Shown in pieces: positions 8,436 through 17,015 of a DNA stretch of 64,000 nucleotides (its first letter is position 1; the number at the start of each line of letters is the position of its first letter). This stretch comes from Candidatus Leptovillus affinis. Its GTDB lineage: Bacteria > Chloroflexota > Anaerolineae > Promineifilales > Promineifilaceae. The notes below the pieces were generated by a model. It was given only the letters and a program-made list of their open reading frames with translations, made no database searches and was not told the DNA's origin. The stretch is from positions 1 to 64,000 of the forward strand of contig JADIYP010000004.1 of NCBI GenBank assembly GCA_016705235.1, in the 5' to 3' direction. The position numbers and the translations under genes are program-made.

Positions 8436-8621
8436 ATGACTATTCAAAAAGTCGCTCAAAAAATGCGGGTTGAAGACCAGCGCAGCGATTTTGCTTACTG
8501 GCAAACTCAGCCTTACGAAGCGCGACTCGCAACGCTGGAAAAGATCAGGCAAGAATACCATCGTTGGCACTATGATTCTGAACCAGGATTTCAAAGAGTT
8601 TGTACAATCATTAAACAATAA
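8436..8621 (+). CDS. Small partner protein of a nucleotidyltransferase pair
   Basis: 61 residues: FAYWQTQPYEARLATLEKIR then HYDSEPGFQRVCTIIKQ. This YW...P.ERLA..E.LR...RLQRV pattern is recurrent in short proteins encoded just before DUF6036/MNT-like nucleotidyltransferases (recalled). Its reading frame overlaps the next gene by about 50 bases, so translation is coupled. It could be an antitoxin-like or regulatory partner; no enzymatic motif is visible. Confidence 0.6.
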   Translation: MTIQKVAQKMRVEDQRSDFAYWQTQPYEARLATLEKIRQEYHRWHYDSEPGFQRVCTIIKQ

Positions 8622-9014
8622 TCGGGTTCGCTACCTTATCATCGGTGGGTACGCAGTCGCCTTTCATGGTCATCCCCGTTACACCAAAGATCTGGATATT
8701 TGGATTGAGAGCAATCAAAACAATGCCCAACGGCTATTGGACGCCTTAGCTGAGCTTGGTTTTGGCGCACTCGACTTAGACATAGCCGATTTTCTAGAAC
8801 CAGGTCAAATTATTCAACTTGGCTATCCACCAAACCGCATTGATTTATTGACCAGTTTGAAGGGAGTTGATTTTGCTGCCTGTTATCCTGCACGCGTTAC
8901 GCTTACCCTGGATGACGTAGAACTCAATTTCATTGACCTGGAAAACCTAAAACGCAACAAACGAGCAGCCGGTCGGCTGCAAGACTCGCTGACATTGAAA
9001 ACCTGGAATCTTAA
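8572..9014 (+). CDS. DUF6036/AbiEii-like nucleotidyltransferase
   Basis: The polymerase-beta-type nucleotidyltransferase core is visible: IIGGYAVAFHGHPRYTKDLD (GG...and the metal-binding DLDIW, residues ~17-38), then PGQIIQLGYPPNRIDLLTSL, the conserved family stretch. Such proteins occur as toxin-like or solitary NTases. The C terminus as read runs on, but restoring one base near 8985 gives RLQDLADIENLES and a stop at 9012-9014, which matches the family; I take that as the real end. It overlaps its upstream partner and converges with the LuxR gene, overlapping by 4 bases. Confidence 0.75.
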
Positions 9015-9523
9015 TCTGTTTCCGGTTTTCGATCTGCATTTGCAAGCCCCTGATCTCCAGCCGTGTCAATCAATTCCTGACCTTCGAGCCAATCGCTGAA
9101 ATCCCAATCGGCCAGAAGGGCGCGCAGATCTTCTTTGCTGCCGACGTTAAATTTGCGCAGGATATGGCGCATGTGGGTTTTGACGGTGTTGGTGGAGATG
9201 ACCATACGGCTGGCTATTTCCTGGTTGGTGTGGCCGAGGCAGGCCAAAACGGCCGTCTGCTTTTCACGCGGGGTAAGTTCGGCCCAGAGCTGGAGATGGG
9301 AGACGGCCGTGCGCCGTTCGTGAACCGCATTGTACAGCAGCGACTCGGCCATTTCGGCTACTGTGCAGCCTTCCTGCGCCGCCAATTTTTCCAGAAAAGG
9401 CAACAGTTCCGGGTCTAGGGAAACGGCCGTTGGTTGTTTGCTCAGGCCAAGGTTGTGGAGTAGCTGCTCGAAAAATTGCATAGGTCGTGTGTCAGGCTGC
9501 CCAAAATGGAACAAGTGTTCCAT
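9011..9523 (-). CDS. LuxR-type response transcription factor
   Basis: About 170 residues with a C-terminal GerE/LuxR helix-turn-helix: LTPREKQTAVLACLGHTNQE, IASRMVISTNTVKTHMRHIL, RKFNVGSKEDLRALL (residues ~85-140). The N-terminal ~80 residues are helical with no recognisable receiver or PAS domain, so the input signal is unknown. A second in-frame start at 9481 is possible. The gene converges on the nucleotidyltransferase. Confidence 0.85.
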   Translation of the reverse strand: MEHLFHFGQPDTRPMQFFEQLLHNLGLSKQPTAVSLDPELLPFLEKLAAQEGCTVAEMAESLLYNAVHERRTAVSHLQLWAELTPREKQTAVLACLGHTNQEIASRMVISTNTVKTHMRHILRKFNVGSKEDLRALLADWDFSDWLEGQELIDTAGDQGLANADRKPETD

Positions 9524-9691
9524 CGCAGAGGGTTGATTTTAGCATGAGGGGCGCGCTTCCCGGCGTAAAGAATACGTGAATAATCGGTACTGGGGTACTA
9601 TTGTGACACTGGTTGTCGCGCAGGTATGGTAAGCAGAAACGGCCGTTGAAACCTGTCGATTCAGGCTACGGCCGTTACAAAGGAAACTGTC

Positions 9692-10768
9692 ATGTCTTGT
9701 CACAAATCACCCGTTTTACTGGCGCTGCTTGTTTTGCTGCTGGCGGCCTGCGCCGCGCAGCCGCCGACGCCCACGCTGACGGCCGTGCCCATTCTGCCCA
9801 CGGTCATGCCTGAAACGCCAACGGCCGTGCCCGCCCCTGCCGAATACCCCGTCACCACCATCCCCCTGGCCGGTCCGCTGGCCAACGCCGACGCCGAGAT
9901 TTCCGGGCTGGCCTGGTATGGCGACACGCTCATTCTGCTGCCGCAGTATCCCACCTTTGCCGGCAAAGGCAGCTTTTTATACGCCCTGCCCAAAAGCGCG
10001 CTGCTGGATTATCTGGACGGCCGCAGCCCAGAACCACTCACGCCGACGGCCATTCCCTTTACGGCCGTTGGTTTGGCGACCAAAATTCCTGGCTTTCAGG
10101 GCTACGAAGCCATTGCTTTTGCCGGTGATGAGGTGTATCTGACGGTGGAGGCCGACGGCCGTAGCGGCCCGATGGGCTATCTGGTTCATGGAACCATCGC
10201 CCCAGACTTAAGCCAGATTACGGTAGACGCCGCCAGTCTGGTGGAAATTTCGCCGCAAACCAACCGCGGCAATACGTCTGACGAAACGCTGCTGGTAAAT
10301 GACGATACAGTGGCGACGCTGTACGAAGTGAACGGGGCGGCTTTAAATGAAAACCCAGTGGCCCACTTGTTCACGCTGGATGGGGTCATGACGGGCGCTG
10401 TGCCAATGGCGGCGCTGGAGTATCGGGTGACGGACGCGACGGAGGTGGATGGGAACGGCCGTTTCTGGGTCATCAACTACTTTTATCCAGGCGACACCGA
10501 CCTGCGCCCGCAAACAGACCCGCTCGGTGAACAATTTGGCCTGGGAGCCACCCACCAGCAGCACGAGCAAGTGGAGCGTTTGGTCGAATTGCAGCTTGGC
10601 GCGGAAGCCATCACGCTAACCGGCGCGCCACCCATCCAACTGCAACTGCCCGATGGCGAAGCCCGCAACTGGGAAGGCCTGGTCCGCCTGGACGAGCGCG
10701 GCTTCCTGCTGGCCACCGACAAATTTCCAACGACGATTTTGGGTTTTGTGGCGGCTGGGGAAGATTAG
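9692..10768 (+). CDS. Lipoprotein with beta-propeller-like ectodomain
   Basis: 358 residues. The signal peptide (residues 1-19, LLALLVLLLAAC) has a lipobox ending at Cys20, so the protein should be lipid-anchored and cleaved by LspA. A Pro/Thr-rich linker (residues ~23-50) follows. The ectodomain contains ISGLAWYGDTLILLPQ, FQGYEAIAFAGDEVYLTVEA, SDETLLVNDDTVATLYEVNG, RNWEGLVRLDERGFLLATDK. This repeated pattern resembles esterase-like phytase/SdiA-type propellers; the activity is unknown. AAAGGAAACTGTC before the ATG is a good ribosome binding site. The gene is intact, unlike most of its neighbours. Confidence 0.75.
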   Translation: MSCHKSPVLLALLVLLLAACAAQPPTPTLTAVPILPTVMPETPTAVPAPAEYPVTTIPLAGPLANADAEISGLAWYGDTLILLPQYPTFAGKGSFLYALPKSALLDYLDGRSPEPLTPTAIPFTAVGLATKIPGFQGYEAIAFAGDEVYLTVEADGRSGPMGYLVHGTIAPDLSQITVDAASLVEISPQTNRGNTSDETLLVNDDTVATLYEVNGAALNENPVAHLFTLDGVMTGAVPMAALEYRVTDATEVDGNGRFWVINYFYPGDTDLRPQTDPLGEQFGLGATHQQHEQVERLVELQLGAEAITLTGAPPIQLQLPDGEARNWEGLVRLDERGFLLATDKFPTTILGFVAAGED

Positions 10769-10802
10769 AGGCAGGTAGTCTGACAACGTGCTTTCGATAG
10801 GT

Positions 10803-11225
10803 GTAGCCGGGGTATGCTTACCCCGCTCCGTCAGACGCGGTAAGAAACCGCGGCTACAAGACACTCAGGTGTAGCCGGGGTATCCATTCAGCCGGTCCGC
10901 GGCTACACTCAGTGGCCGGGTATCCCACCCGCTCCGTCAGGCGCGGTAAGAAACCGCGGCTACAACACAACCTGGGGGGGGGGCGGGGGGTCCTTACCGC
11001 CTGTCAGACGCGGTAAGAAACCGCGGCTACAAGACAACCTCAGGTCTAGCCGGGGTTCCCTTACCCCGCTCCGTCAGGCGCGGTAAGAAACCGCGGCTAC
11101 AACACAACCTCAGGTGTAGCCGGGGTATCCTTACCCCCGGCGCGGGAAAAACCGCGGCTACAAGACAAGGGGCCGGGGTATCCTTACCCCTGCTCTGTCA
11201 GACGCGGCAAGAAACCGCGGCTACA
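10803..11225. repeat. Tandem array of ~69-bp double-hairpin units
   Basis: About seven degenerate units fill the region between the lipoprotein and trmB. A full unit runs GTAGCCGGGGTATCCTTACC...GCGGTAAGAAACCGCGGCTAC (first copy 10803-10857) followed by a linker such as AAGACAACCTCAG. Each unit folds into CCGGGGTA..TACCCCG and CGCGGTAAG..ACCGCGG hairpins inside GTAGCC/GGCTAC arms. The core matches the centre of the elements at 7524 and 13279. Some units are truncated or carry G-runs. No gene is seen in 10769-11233. Confidence 0.85.
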
Positions 11226-11233
11226 AGACAACT

Positions 11234-12243
11234 TCAGTCCTTTTCAACAACGGCCGTATCCACCGTACTGCGCACACTTTCCGAGGCCGGGTCCAGCCCC
11301 ACCACCCACTGCGCCAGGTGGGCGATGGCCAGTTGGATGCCGGGCGTGGGGCGGGGAAACCCCTACCTCTGCAGCCCCACAACCATATCGCCCGGTTCGC
11401 GGCGGCGAATGGTCAGGCCAACGCGCTGCGCCAGCGGCTCTTCTCGAACGTAAGCCTCCACCAGCAGCTTGCCGTCGCGGGTTGATTGGAACATTTCCAG
11501 CAGTTCAATACGCGCATTTTCCGACCGGGCGCTTTGCGGCGTAAACCGGCGGCTAATTTCCTCCAGGCTAAGTGGTGAATGCAAGACAACATGGGGCATG
11601 GGCAGCTCCTTGGGGATGGGAAAAAGATTGGGGGCCGGCGTTTCAGTGCGCCGCCACTTAAAATAATGACCGGCGCGCCCTTCATCGAACCCTTTTGTTC
11701 GTATTTGGTGGTGATGCGCTCCGGGTCTTCATTGACATAAGTTGCGGGCAAACGGCTGGCAAAGCAGGGCGACCGTTCCAGATGCCGCACAATCCAGGCG
11801 GCGTAATCGGCGTGGTCGGTGGCAATGTCTAGCCGGCCGCCTGCTTTCAGGCGCGTCGCCAGCAGGTGGAGGAAAGTGTCGCTGATCAGGCGACGGCCGT
11901 GATGCCGTTCTTTGGGCCAGGGATCAGGAAAGTTGATATACACCTCGTCCAGGCTGTCTGGCAGGCATAAGGCCCACAAAACCAACTGACCGGCGCCTTG
12001 CACGACACTGGCCGTTGCGCAAATCGCCCGCTTGCAGCTTCTTGGCCCCTTTTTCAACGATGGCAGCGAAAGTTCCACGCCGATCACGTTGGCCTCCGGG
12101 CGGCTCTCGGTCAGATCAACCAGAAAATCCGCCCCGCCAAAACCAATTTCCATCAACAAAGGGGCAGAACGGCCGAACACGGCCGTCCAATCCACCGGCC
12201 AATCCAGCCGTAAACTATGCAGCAACCATAAAGATGTATCCAT
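11234..12243 (-). CDS. trmB: tRNA (guanine-N7-)-methyltransferase with long C-terminal extension
   Basis: SAM-dependent enzyme making m7G46 in tRNA. Motifs: LLMEIGFGGADFLVDL (SAM site), NVIGVELSLPSLKKG, VYINFPDPWPKERHHGRRLI, DIATDHADYAAWIV, ITTKYEQK. The frame is broken near 12050 (two compensating shifts), 11685 and 11365. With these repaired the protein continues FDEGRAGHYFKWRR into a ~125-residue extension (FPIPKELPMPHVVLHSPLSL...PRPTPGIQLAIAHLAQWVVG), total ~336 residues against ~210-240 for short TrmB. The start ATG is 12243. Long C-terminal regions are known in some thermophile TrmB proteins. It is divergent from the arginase gene. Confidence 0.8.
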
Positions 12244-12396
12244 GCCGAAGATTATAGGAAGTCCTGACCAGGCGGCAAGCGAATGATGTGGAGCGTGATT
12301 CGTCATTCGTGAATCACCCAGTTGCCCTAACCCGACAGATACGCCACAATAACGGCCGTAACAAATCATCCACCTTGAACCATATGAGGTTTCCCA

Positions 12397-13282
12397 GTGA
12401 ATAAACGAACCATCCGCATCATCGGCGTGCCCATGGATTTGGGCCAAAACCGGCGCGGCGTCGACATGGGGCCGAGCGCGGCCCGTTATGCCGGCCTGCA
12501 AGCCCGGCTGGAACGGCTGGGCCACACTGTCCACGACGAAGGCAACGTGCCCGTGCCCAACCCCGGAAGAAGAAGGCGGGGCGAAACGATTGCAAGCGGT
12601 AACGGCCGTTTGCCAGCACATCTTCACCATCGCCAGCGACTGCGTACGCCAGGGCGACTTCACCCTCTTCCTCGGCGGCGACCACAGCATCAGCATGGGC
12701 ACCATCGCCGCCGCCGCTCAACGTGAACCGGTCGGCGTCATCTGGATCGATGCCCATGCCGACTTCAACACCTCCGCAACCTCGCCCAGCGGCAACATTC
12801 ACGGCATGCCCGTCGCCGCTTTGGTTGGCGACGGCGACGAGGCGCTGGTCAATATTGGCTACCCTGGCCGCAAATTGCAGCCCTCGCACATCGTGCAAAT
12901 TGGCATCCGCGACCTGGACGCGGGCGAACGGCAGCGGCTGCTGCCCAGCGGCATCAACGTCTTCACCATGCGCCACGTCGACGAACTGGGCATGGCCGCC
13001 GTAGCCCGGCAGGCGTTGGACCGCCTGCGCCACCTGCCCCGCCTGCATGTCAGCCTGGATATGGACAGCCTGGACCCCGACGAAGCGGCCGGTGTGGGCA
13101 CGCCCGTGCCCGGCGGCCTCAGCTACCGCGAGGCCCATTTACTGATGGAAATTTTGGGCGACAGCGGCCGTGTGCAATCCCTGGACATCGTGGAAATCAA
13201 CCCCATTCTGGACGACCGTAACAAAACGGCCGAATTAGCGGTAGAATTGGCAGCATCGCTGCTTGGTCAACGCATACTCTAG
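12397..13282 (+). CDS. rocF: Arginase
   Basis: Mn-dependent ureohydrolase, L-arginine to ornithine and urea. Motifs in order: IIGVPMDLGQNRRGVDMGPS at the N terminus, FLGGDHSISMG, WIDAHADFNTSATSPSGNIHG, SLDMDSLDPDEAAGVGTPVPGG and VEINPILDDRNKTAELAVE, covering all Mn ligands. One shift near 12560 joins the two frames; total ~295 residues, the usual size. The start is the GTG at 12397 preceded by GAGG. The stop codon TAG (13280-13282) lies within the CTAG edge of the repeat element that begins at 13279. Confidence 0.88.
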
Positions 13283-13386
13283 CAGTTTGTCGGAAAAGTA
13301 CCCGTAGCCGCGGTTTTTACCGCGTCTTCCAGAGGCGGGGTAAGGATACCCCGGCTACAAAAAGAGGTTCTCCGACAGACTGCTAG
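13279..13386. repeat. CTAGCAG-bounded palindromic element, compact copy
   Basis: 108 bp bounded by CTAGCAGTTTGTCGGA and TCCGACAGACTGCTAG (imperfect terminal inverted repeats) with internal GTAGCCGCGG...CCGGCTAC and two smaller hairpins. It has no coding capacity and looks like a MITE/REPIN-type unit. It abuts and supplies the arginase stop. Confidence 0.8.
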
Positions 13387-13459
13387 CGACCTATGAGCGC
13401 TTTCTTATCTTTATAGCAACTGCTCCTCACGCATGGCATCATAATGGGCAGAAAACTTG

Positions 13460-13701
13460 ATGTTTGAAACCACCGAATACTTTAAGTACATGAAGAATCG
13501 GCCTGACCGCGCCGACATCCAAGACGAATGGATAGCTTACGGGATGACTCAGGCAGTTCATGAAGAAATTCAAACTGACGGCCGTATCCGGCGTTGGGCA
13601 CAAATTAAAGAGGCAGACGGCCGTTTCCTACGAGTCATTCTGCTGCCCGATGGAAAAACTGTTCACAACGCTTTTTCGATCGCCGCTTCAAGGAGAAATA
13701 A
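13460..13701 (+). CDS. Small protein paired with DUF2283, possible toxin-like
   Basis: About 80 residues. FETTEYFKYMKNRPDRADIQ, EWIAYGMTQAVHEEIQTDGR, IRRWAQIKEADGRFLRVILL then VHNAFFDRRFKEK after restoring one T in a T-run at 13674-13678. The pattern resembles DUF4258-like or mRNA-interferase-like small proteins that precede DUF2283 genes (recalled). The repaired stop is at 13699-13701; its last codons contain the ribosome binding site AAGGAG of the next gene, so the two are one unit. Activity as a toxin is inference. Confidence 0.55.
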
Positions 13702-13706
13702 TCCTT

Positions 13707-13919
13707 ATGAAAGTACGCTATTTTGCCGACACCGACACACTTTACGTGGAGATTTCCAATAAAGAAGTTGTCGAAACCAGGGATTTGAACGAAAACACAT
13801 TATTGGATCTGGATGCTGAAGGCAATCTGGTGTCCATTACGTTGGAACACGCCCACGAGACCGTCAACCTTCTCGACTTTTCATTCCAACAAATTATCAC
13901 ACCTCAACCCCAACTTTAA
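13707..13919 (+). CDS. DUF2283 family protein
   Basis: 70 residues, MKVRYFADTDTLYVEISNKE, VVETRDLNENTLLDLDAEGN, LVSITLEHA: the compact beta-rich DUF2283 domain over the whole length. The start at 13707 is fixed by AAGGAG 11 bases upstream and the MKVRYFADTDTLYV family N terminus. DUF2283 proteins are often the second gene of small two-gene modules and may be antitoxin-like; this is not proven. Confidence 0.75.
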   Translation: MKVRYFADTDTLYVEISNKEVVETRDLNENTLLDLDAEGNLVSITLEHAHETVNLLDFSFQQIITPQPQL

Positions 13920-13921
13920 CG

Positions 13922-15751
13922 ATGGCAGCCGTCATGCGCGGCCTCGAAGGTGAGGCCTACGACCGACAATACAGCGACAAAGAACTTGTCGCGAGAATTT
14001 TAATCTACTTTCGCCCGCATAAACGCAAGGTGATGGTGGTGGTAACGGCCGTCTTCCTCATGTCCTTCGCCAGCGCCGCCTTTCCACTCATTGTGGCGCG
14101 CGGCGTAGACATCATGGCTACTCAGGGGGACGCTGCCTTCATCGCCCTGCTGTCCGGGCTGGCCTTCTTCCTCGGCTTTGCGGTCTGGGGGCTGAATTGG
14201 GTGCGCCGCCAGCTCACCGTCGAAGTCATTTCCGACGTAGTTTTAGCCATGCGCGACGACGCCTTCACCGCCGCCGCCCAACAAGACCTTTCCTTCTACG
14301 ACGAATACAGTTCCGGGCGCGTGGTCAGCCGCATCACCAGCGACACGCAAGAATTTGGCGAAGTCATCGTCCTCAGCACCGACGTCATCAACCAGTTAGC
14401 CTCGTCGCTCATCCTCATCGTTGTCCTGTTTACGATTGATTGGAAACTGACGCTGCTGGTGCTGGTGATGACTCCCTTCATCGTGGCGGCGGCGCTGGGC
14501 TTCCGGCGGCTGGCGCGGCGCGTGACGCGGCAAAGCTCGCGGGCGGTTGGCGAAGTCAACAAAGCCATTCAAGAATCGGTGACCGGTATCCGCGTGGCCA
14601 AAAACTTCCGCCAGGAACAGGCCATCTACGACGAGTTTATGGCCGTCAACCGGCAGGCATATGCGATTAACGTGCGGCGCAGTTTTGTGCTGGCCAATAT
14701 TTTCCCGGTGCTGAATGTGCTGGGCGGCATTGCCACGGCCGTTCTGGTCTATTTCGGTGGTCTCAGCACAGCCGCCGGGGTCATTACCGTGGCTTCCTGG
14801 TACTTATTTGTCTCCACCGTCGACCGCTTCTGGTTCCCGGTGATCAATCTTTCGGCCTTTTGGAGCCAGTTCCAGCAGGGGTTGGCGGCAGCCGAGCGCG
14901 TGTACGCGCTCATCGACTCAGAGTCGGCAGTGGTGCAAACCGACGACCAACCTGTGCCTGCGCTGCGCGGCGAAATCGGCTTCAACCATGTGTGTTTCCG
15001 CTATTCGGAGCAGGAACAGGTGCTGCGCGACTTTTCGCTGACCCTTCAGCCAGGCGAGAGCGTGGCCCTGGTGGGGCATACCGGCGCGGGCAAGTCGAGC
15101 ATTATCAAACTGATTGCCCGGTTTTATGAGTTTCAGGAAGGGGAAATTTGTGTCGACGGCCGTTCCGTGCGCACATTCAATCTGGAAGCCTACCGCCGCC
15201 AGTTGGGCATCGTCTCGCAGGTGCCGTTCCTGTTTGCCGGCACGGTGCTAGAAAATATCCGTTACGGCCGTCCCGAGGCCAGCGACGCCGAAATCGAAGC
15301 CATGGCCCGGCGCATTGGCGCTGGCGAATGGCTGGAAACGCTGCCCGATGGCCTGAACAGCAACGTGGGCGAGCGCGGCGGGCGGCTTTCGATGGGGCAG
15401 CGTCAGCTTGTGGCCCTGACGCGCGTCCTGGTGCAAAATCCGCGCATCTTCATTTTAGACGAGGCTACCGCCAGCGTTGACCCATTCACCGAGTCGCAGA
15501 TACAACAGGCGCTGGATTTGATCATGAACGGCCGTTCCTCTATCATCATCGCCCACCGCCTCTCCACCGTGCGCTCCGCCGACCGCATCATCGTGCTGCG
15601 GCAGGGGCAAATCATCGAAGAAGGCAGCCACGAACAACTGATGGCCCAGAGCGGCCATTACGCCGAACTGTACGACACCTACTTTCGGCACCAATCCATC
15701 GACTATATTCAGTCTGAACAGTGGCAGCGAAAAATTTCGCCTGACCGGTAA
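13922..15751 (+). CDS. ABC exporter, fused membrane and ATPase domains
   Basis: 609 residues, intact. Residues ~35-320 form a six-helix type IV exporter domain (VMVVVTAVFLMSFASAAFPL, LILIVVLFTIDWKLTLLVLV, IATAVLVYFGG). The ATPase domain has Walker A GHTGAGKSS near residue 385, signature LSMGQRQ (Met for the usual Gly) near 488, Walker B IFILDEATASVD near 510, and the H-loop IIAHRLST. It is a half-transporter of the MsbA/LmrA family acting as a homodimer, or as a heterodimer with a subunit not present here. The substrate (lipid, drug or peptide) is unknown. It starts 2 bases after the DUF2283 stop, without a clear ribosome binding site. Confidence 0.88.
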   Translation: MAAVMRGLEGEAYDRQYSDKELVARILIYFRPHKRKVMVVVTAVFLMSFASAAFPLIVARGVDIMATQGDAAFIALLSGLAFFLGFAVWGLNWVRRQLTVEVISDVVLAMRDDAFTAAAQQDLSFYDEYSSGRVVSRITSDTQEFGEVIVLSTDVINQLASSLILIVVLFTIDWKLTLLVLVMTPFIVAAALGFRRLARRVTRQSSRAVGEVNKAIQESVTGIRVAKNFRQEQAIYDEFMAVNRQAYAINVRRSFVLANIFPVLNVLGGIATAVLVYFGGLSTAAGVITVASWYLFVSTVDRFWFPVINLSAFWSQFQQGLAAAERVYALIDSESAVVQTDDQPVPALRGEIGFNHVCFRYSEQEQVLRDFSLTLQPGESVALVGHTGAGKSSIIKLIARFYEFQEGEICVDGRSVRTFNLEAYRRQLGIVSQVPFLFAGTVLENIRYGRPEASDAEIEAMARRIGAGEWLETLPDGLNSNVGERGGRLSMGQRQLVALTRVLVQNPRIFILDEATASVDPFTESQIQQALDLIMNGRSSIIIAHRLSTVRSADRIIVLRQGQIIEEGSHEQLMAQSGHYAELYDTYFRHQSIDYIQSEQWQRKISPDR

Positions 15752-15809
15752 CTTGTTTTATCTTGTTTCATAAACCGGCGAGTATCACTCGCCCTTTGGA
15801 GGGAGATCC

Positions 15810-16829
15810 ATGTCTGAAAAATCATCTAAAAACAGTCGAAAAAGACCCATTCGCAGCGGAGTCGGCTTTGTCGGCGGGCTGCTCACTGCCGCCGCCGCCG
15901 GTATTCTGTACAGCCGGTTCACCATTGACCATGCGGTGCCGCTGCCGGAAGCGTTGGCGGCTGAGCGACGCACCGTGGAGCTGCCGCAAATTGGGCGTGT
16001 GAGTTATTATGCAGATACGGCCGTTGCCGGCACACCCCTCGTCCTCATCCACAGCATCAACGCCGCCGCCAGCGCCATCGAGATGAAGCCTCTCTTTGGC
16101 CACTACCGCCACCAGCGGCCTGTGTACGCATTGGATATGCCTGGCTACGGCTTTTCAGACAGAGCCGACCGCACCTATACGCCAGAATTTTTCGCCCAAA
16201 CCATATTGGCCTTCTTGACACAAGTGGTCGGCGAACCGGCCGACGTGGTGGCGCTGTCTTTAAGCAGCGAATTTGTCGCCCGCACGGCCGTGGCTGCGCC
16301 GGCGCAGTTCCGTTCTCTCACGCTCATTTCCCCCAGCGGCTTTACCGCCCGCAACAGCGGCCGCGTCACCGAACAGGCCGGCCGCAGCAGCGCCAATACC
16401 ACGCTCTACCGCCTGTTTTCGTTTCCCCTGTGGTCCCAGGCGCTGTACGATTTAATCGCTTCGCGGGTCAGTTTGCGGTTTTATCTGAGCAAAAGCTTTG
16501 TCGGGGATATACCGGAAGAGTTGATCGACTACGGGTATGCCACCTCTCATCAGCCGGGGGCAAAGATTGTGCCGCTGCACTTCATCAGCGGGCAGTTATT
16601 TACCCAGAACGCCAAAGATGCCCTGTATCGTCCTCTGGCCCGGCCCACATTGATCCTCTACGACCGCGATTTCTATGTGCGCTTTGATTTGCTGCCGGAG
16701 CTGTTGGCGCAAAATGAATATGTTCAGGCCACACGCCTGACGCCAACGCTGGGCTTGCCGCACTGGGAACAATTAGCGGACACAATCGACACGCTGGATG
16801 CTTTTTGGTCGGGATCGGCCGGATTCTAA
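15810..16829 (+). CDS. Alpha/beta-hydrolase fold protein, N-terminally anchored
   Basis: 339 residues. A basic N terminus (SSKNSRKRPIRSG) and one hydrophobic segment (VGFVGGLLTAAAAGILYSRF, residues ~18-37) suggest a membrane anchor. The hydrolase core has LVLIHSINAAASAIEMKPLF (oxyanion region), YALDMPGYGFSDR, the nucleophile region VVALSLSSEFVART where the typical GxSxG is SLSSE, DRDFYVRFD and the candidate catalytic His in LPHWEQ. GGAGGGAGATCC before the ATG is an excellent ribosome binding site. The substrate is unknown. Confidence 0.75.
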   Translation: MSEKSSKNSRKRPIRSGVGFVGGLLTAAAAGILYSRFTIDHAVPLPEALAAERRTVELPQIGRVSYYADTAVAGTPLVLIHSINAAASAIEMKPLFGHYRHQRPVYALDMPGYGFSDRADRTYTPEFFAQTILAFLTQVVGEPADVVALSLSSEFVARTAVAAPAQFRSLTLISPSGFTARNSGRVTEQAGRSSANTTLYRLFSFPLWSQALYDLIASRVSLRFYLSKSFVGDIPEELIDYGYATSHQPGAKIVPLHFISGQLFTQNAKDALYRPLARPTLILYDRDFYVRFDLLPELLAQNEYVQATRLTPTLGLPHWEQLADTIDTLDAFWSGSAGF

Positions 16830-16963
16830 ACCTGAGTGAGCGCTTGTCAACGGCCGTTTCATCATCGAAGTCGCTTACGGTTAGCCAGACATCCATCCAC
16901 TCAAATGAATCACCCAGGAGACATCATGAGTGGTCTAACCCACCACCACGAATGAAAAGGTTG

Positions 16964-16996
16964 AGATTTGTCAAATCTTAAAGATTTGACAAATCT
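16964..16996. repeat. AGATTTGTCAAATCT hairpin
   Basis: AGATTTGTCAAATCTT (16964-16979) and AAGATTTGACAAATCT (16981-16996) are perfect inverted repeats around a single base. Each arm is itself almost palindromic. It sits just before the ribosome binding site of the DUF2277 gene. A related copy is at 22327-22359. It could be a protein-binding dyad or a mobile hairpin. Confidence 0.7.
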
Positions 16997-17015
16997 ATTT
17001 TCAAGGGAGATACAC

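Noticed and set aside
8470..8571. N-terminal extension of the nucleotidyltransferase
   Set aside because: It is the out-of-frame overlap with the partner gene; the family N terminus begins at 8572.
16926..16952. Eight-codon reading frame MSGLTHHHE with an AGGAGA site
   Set aside because: Too short to support. It may be a leader peptide or the displaced start of DUF2277, but nothing else favours it.
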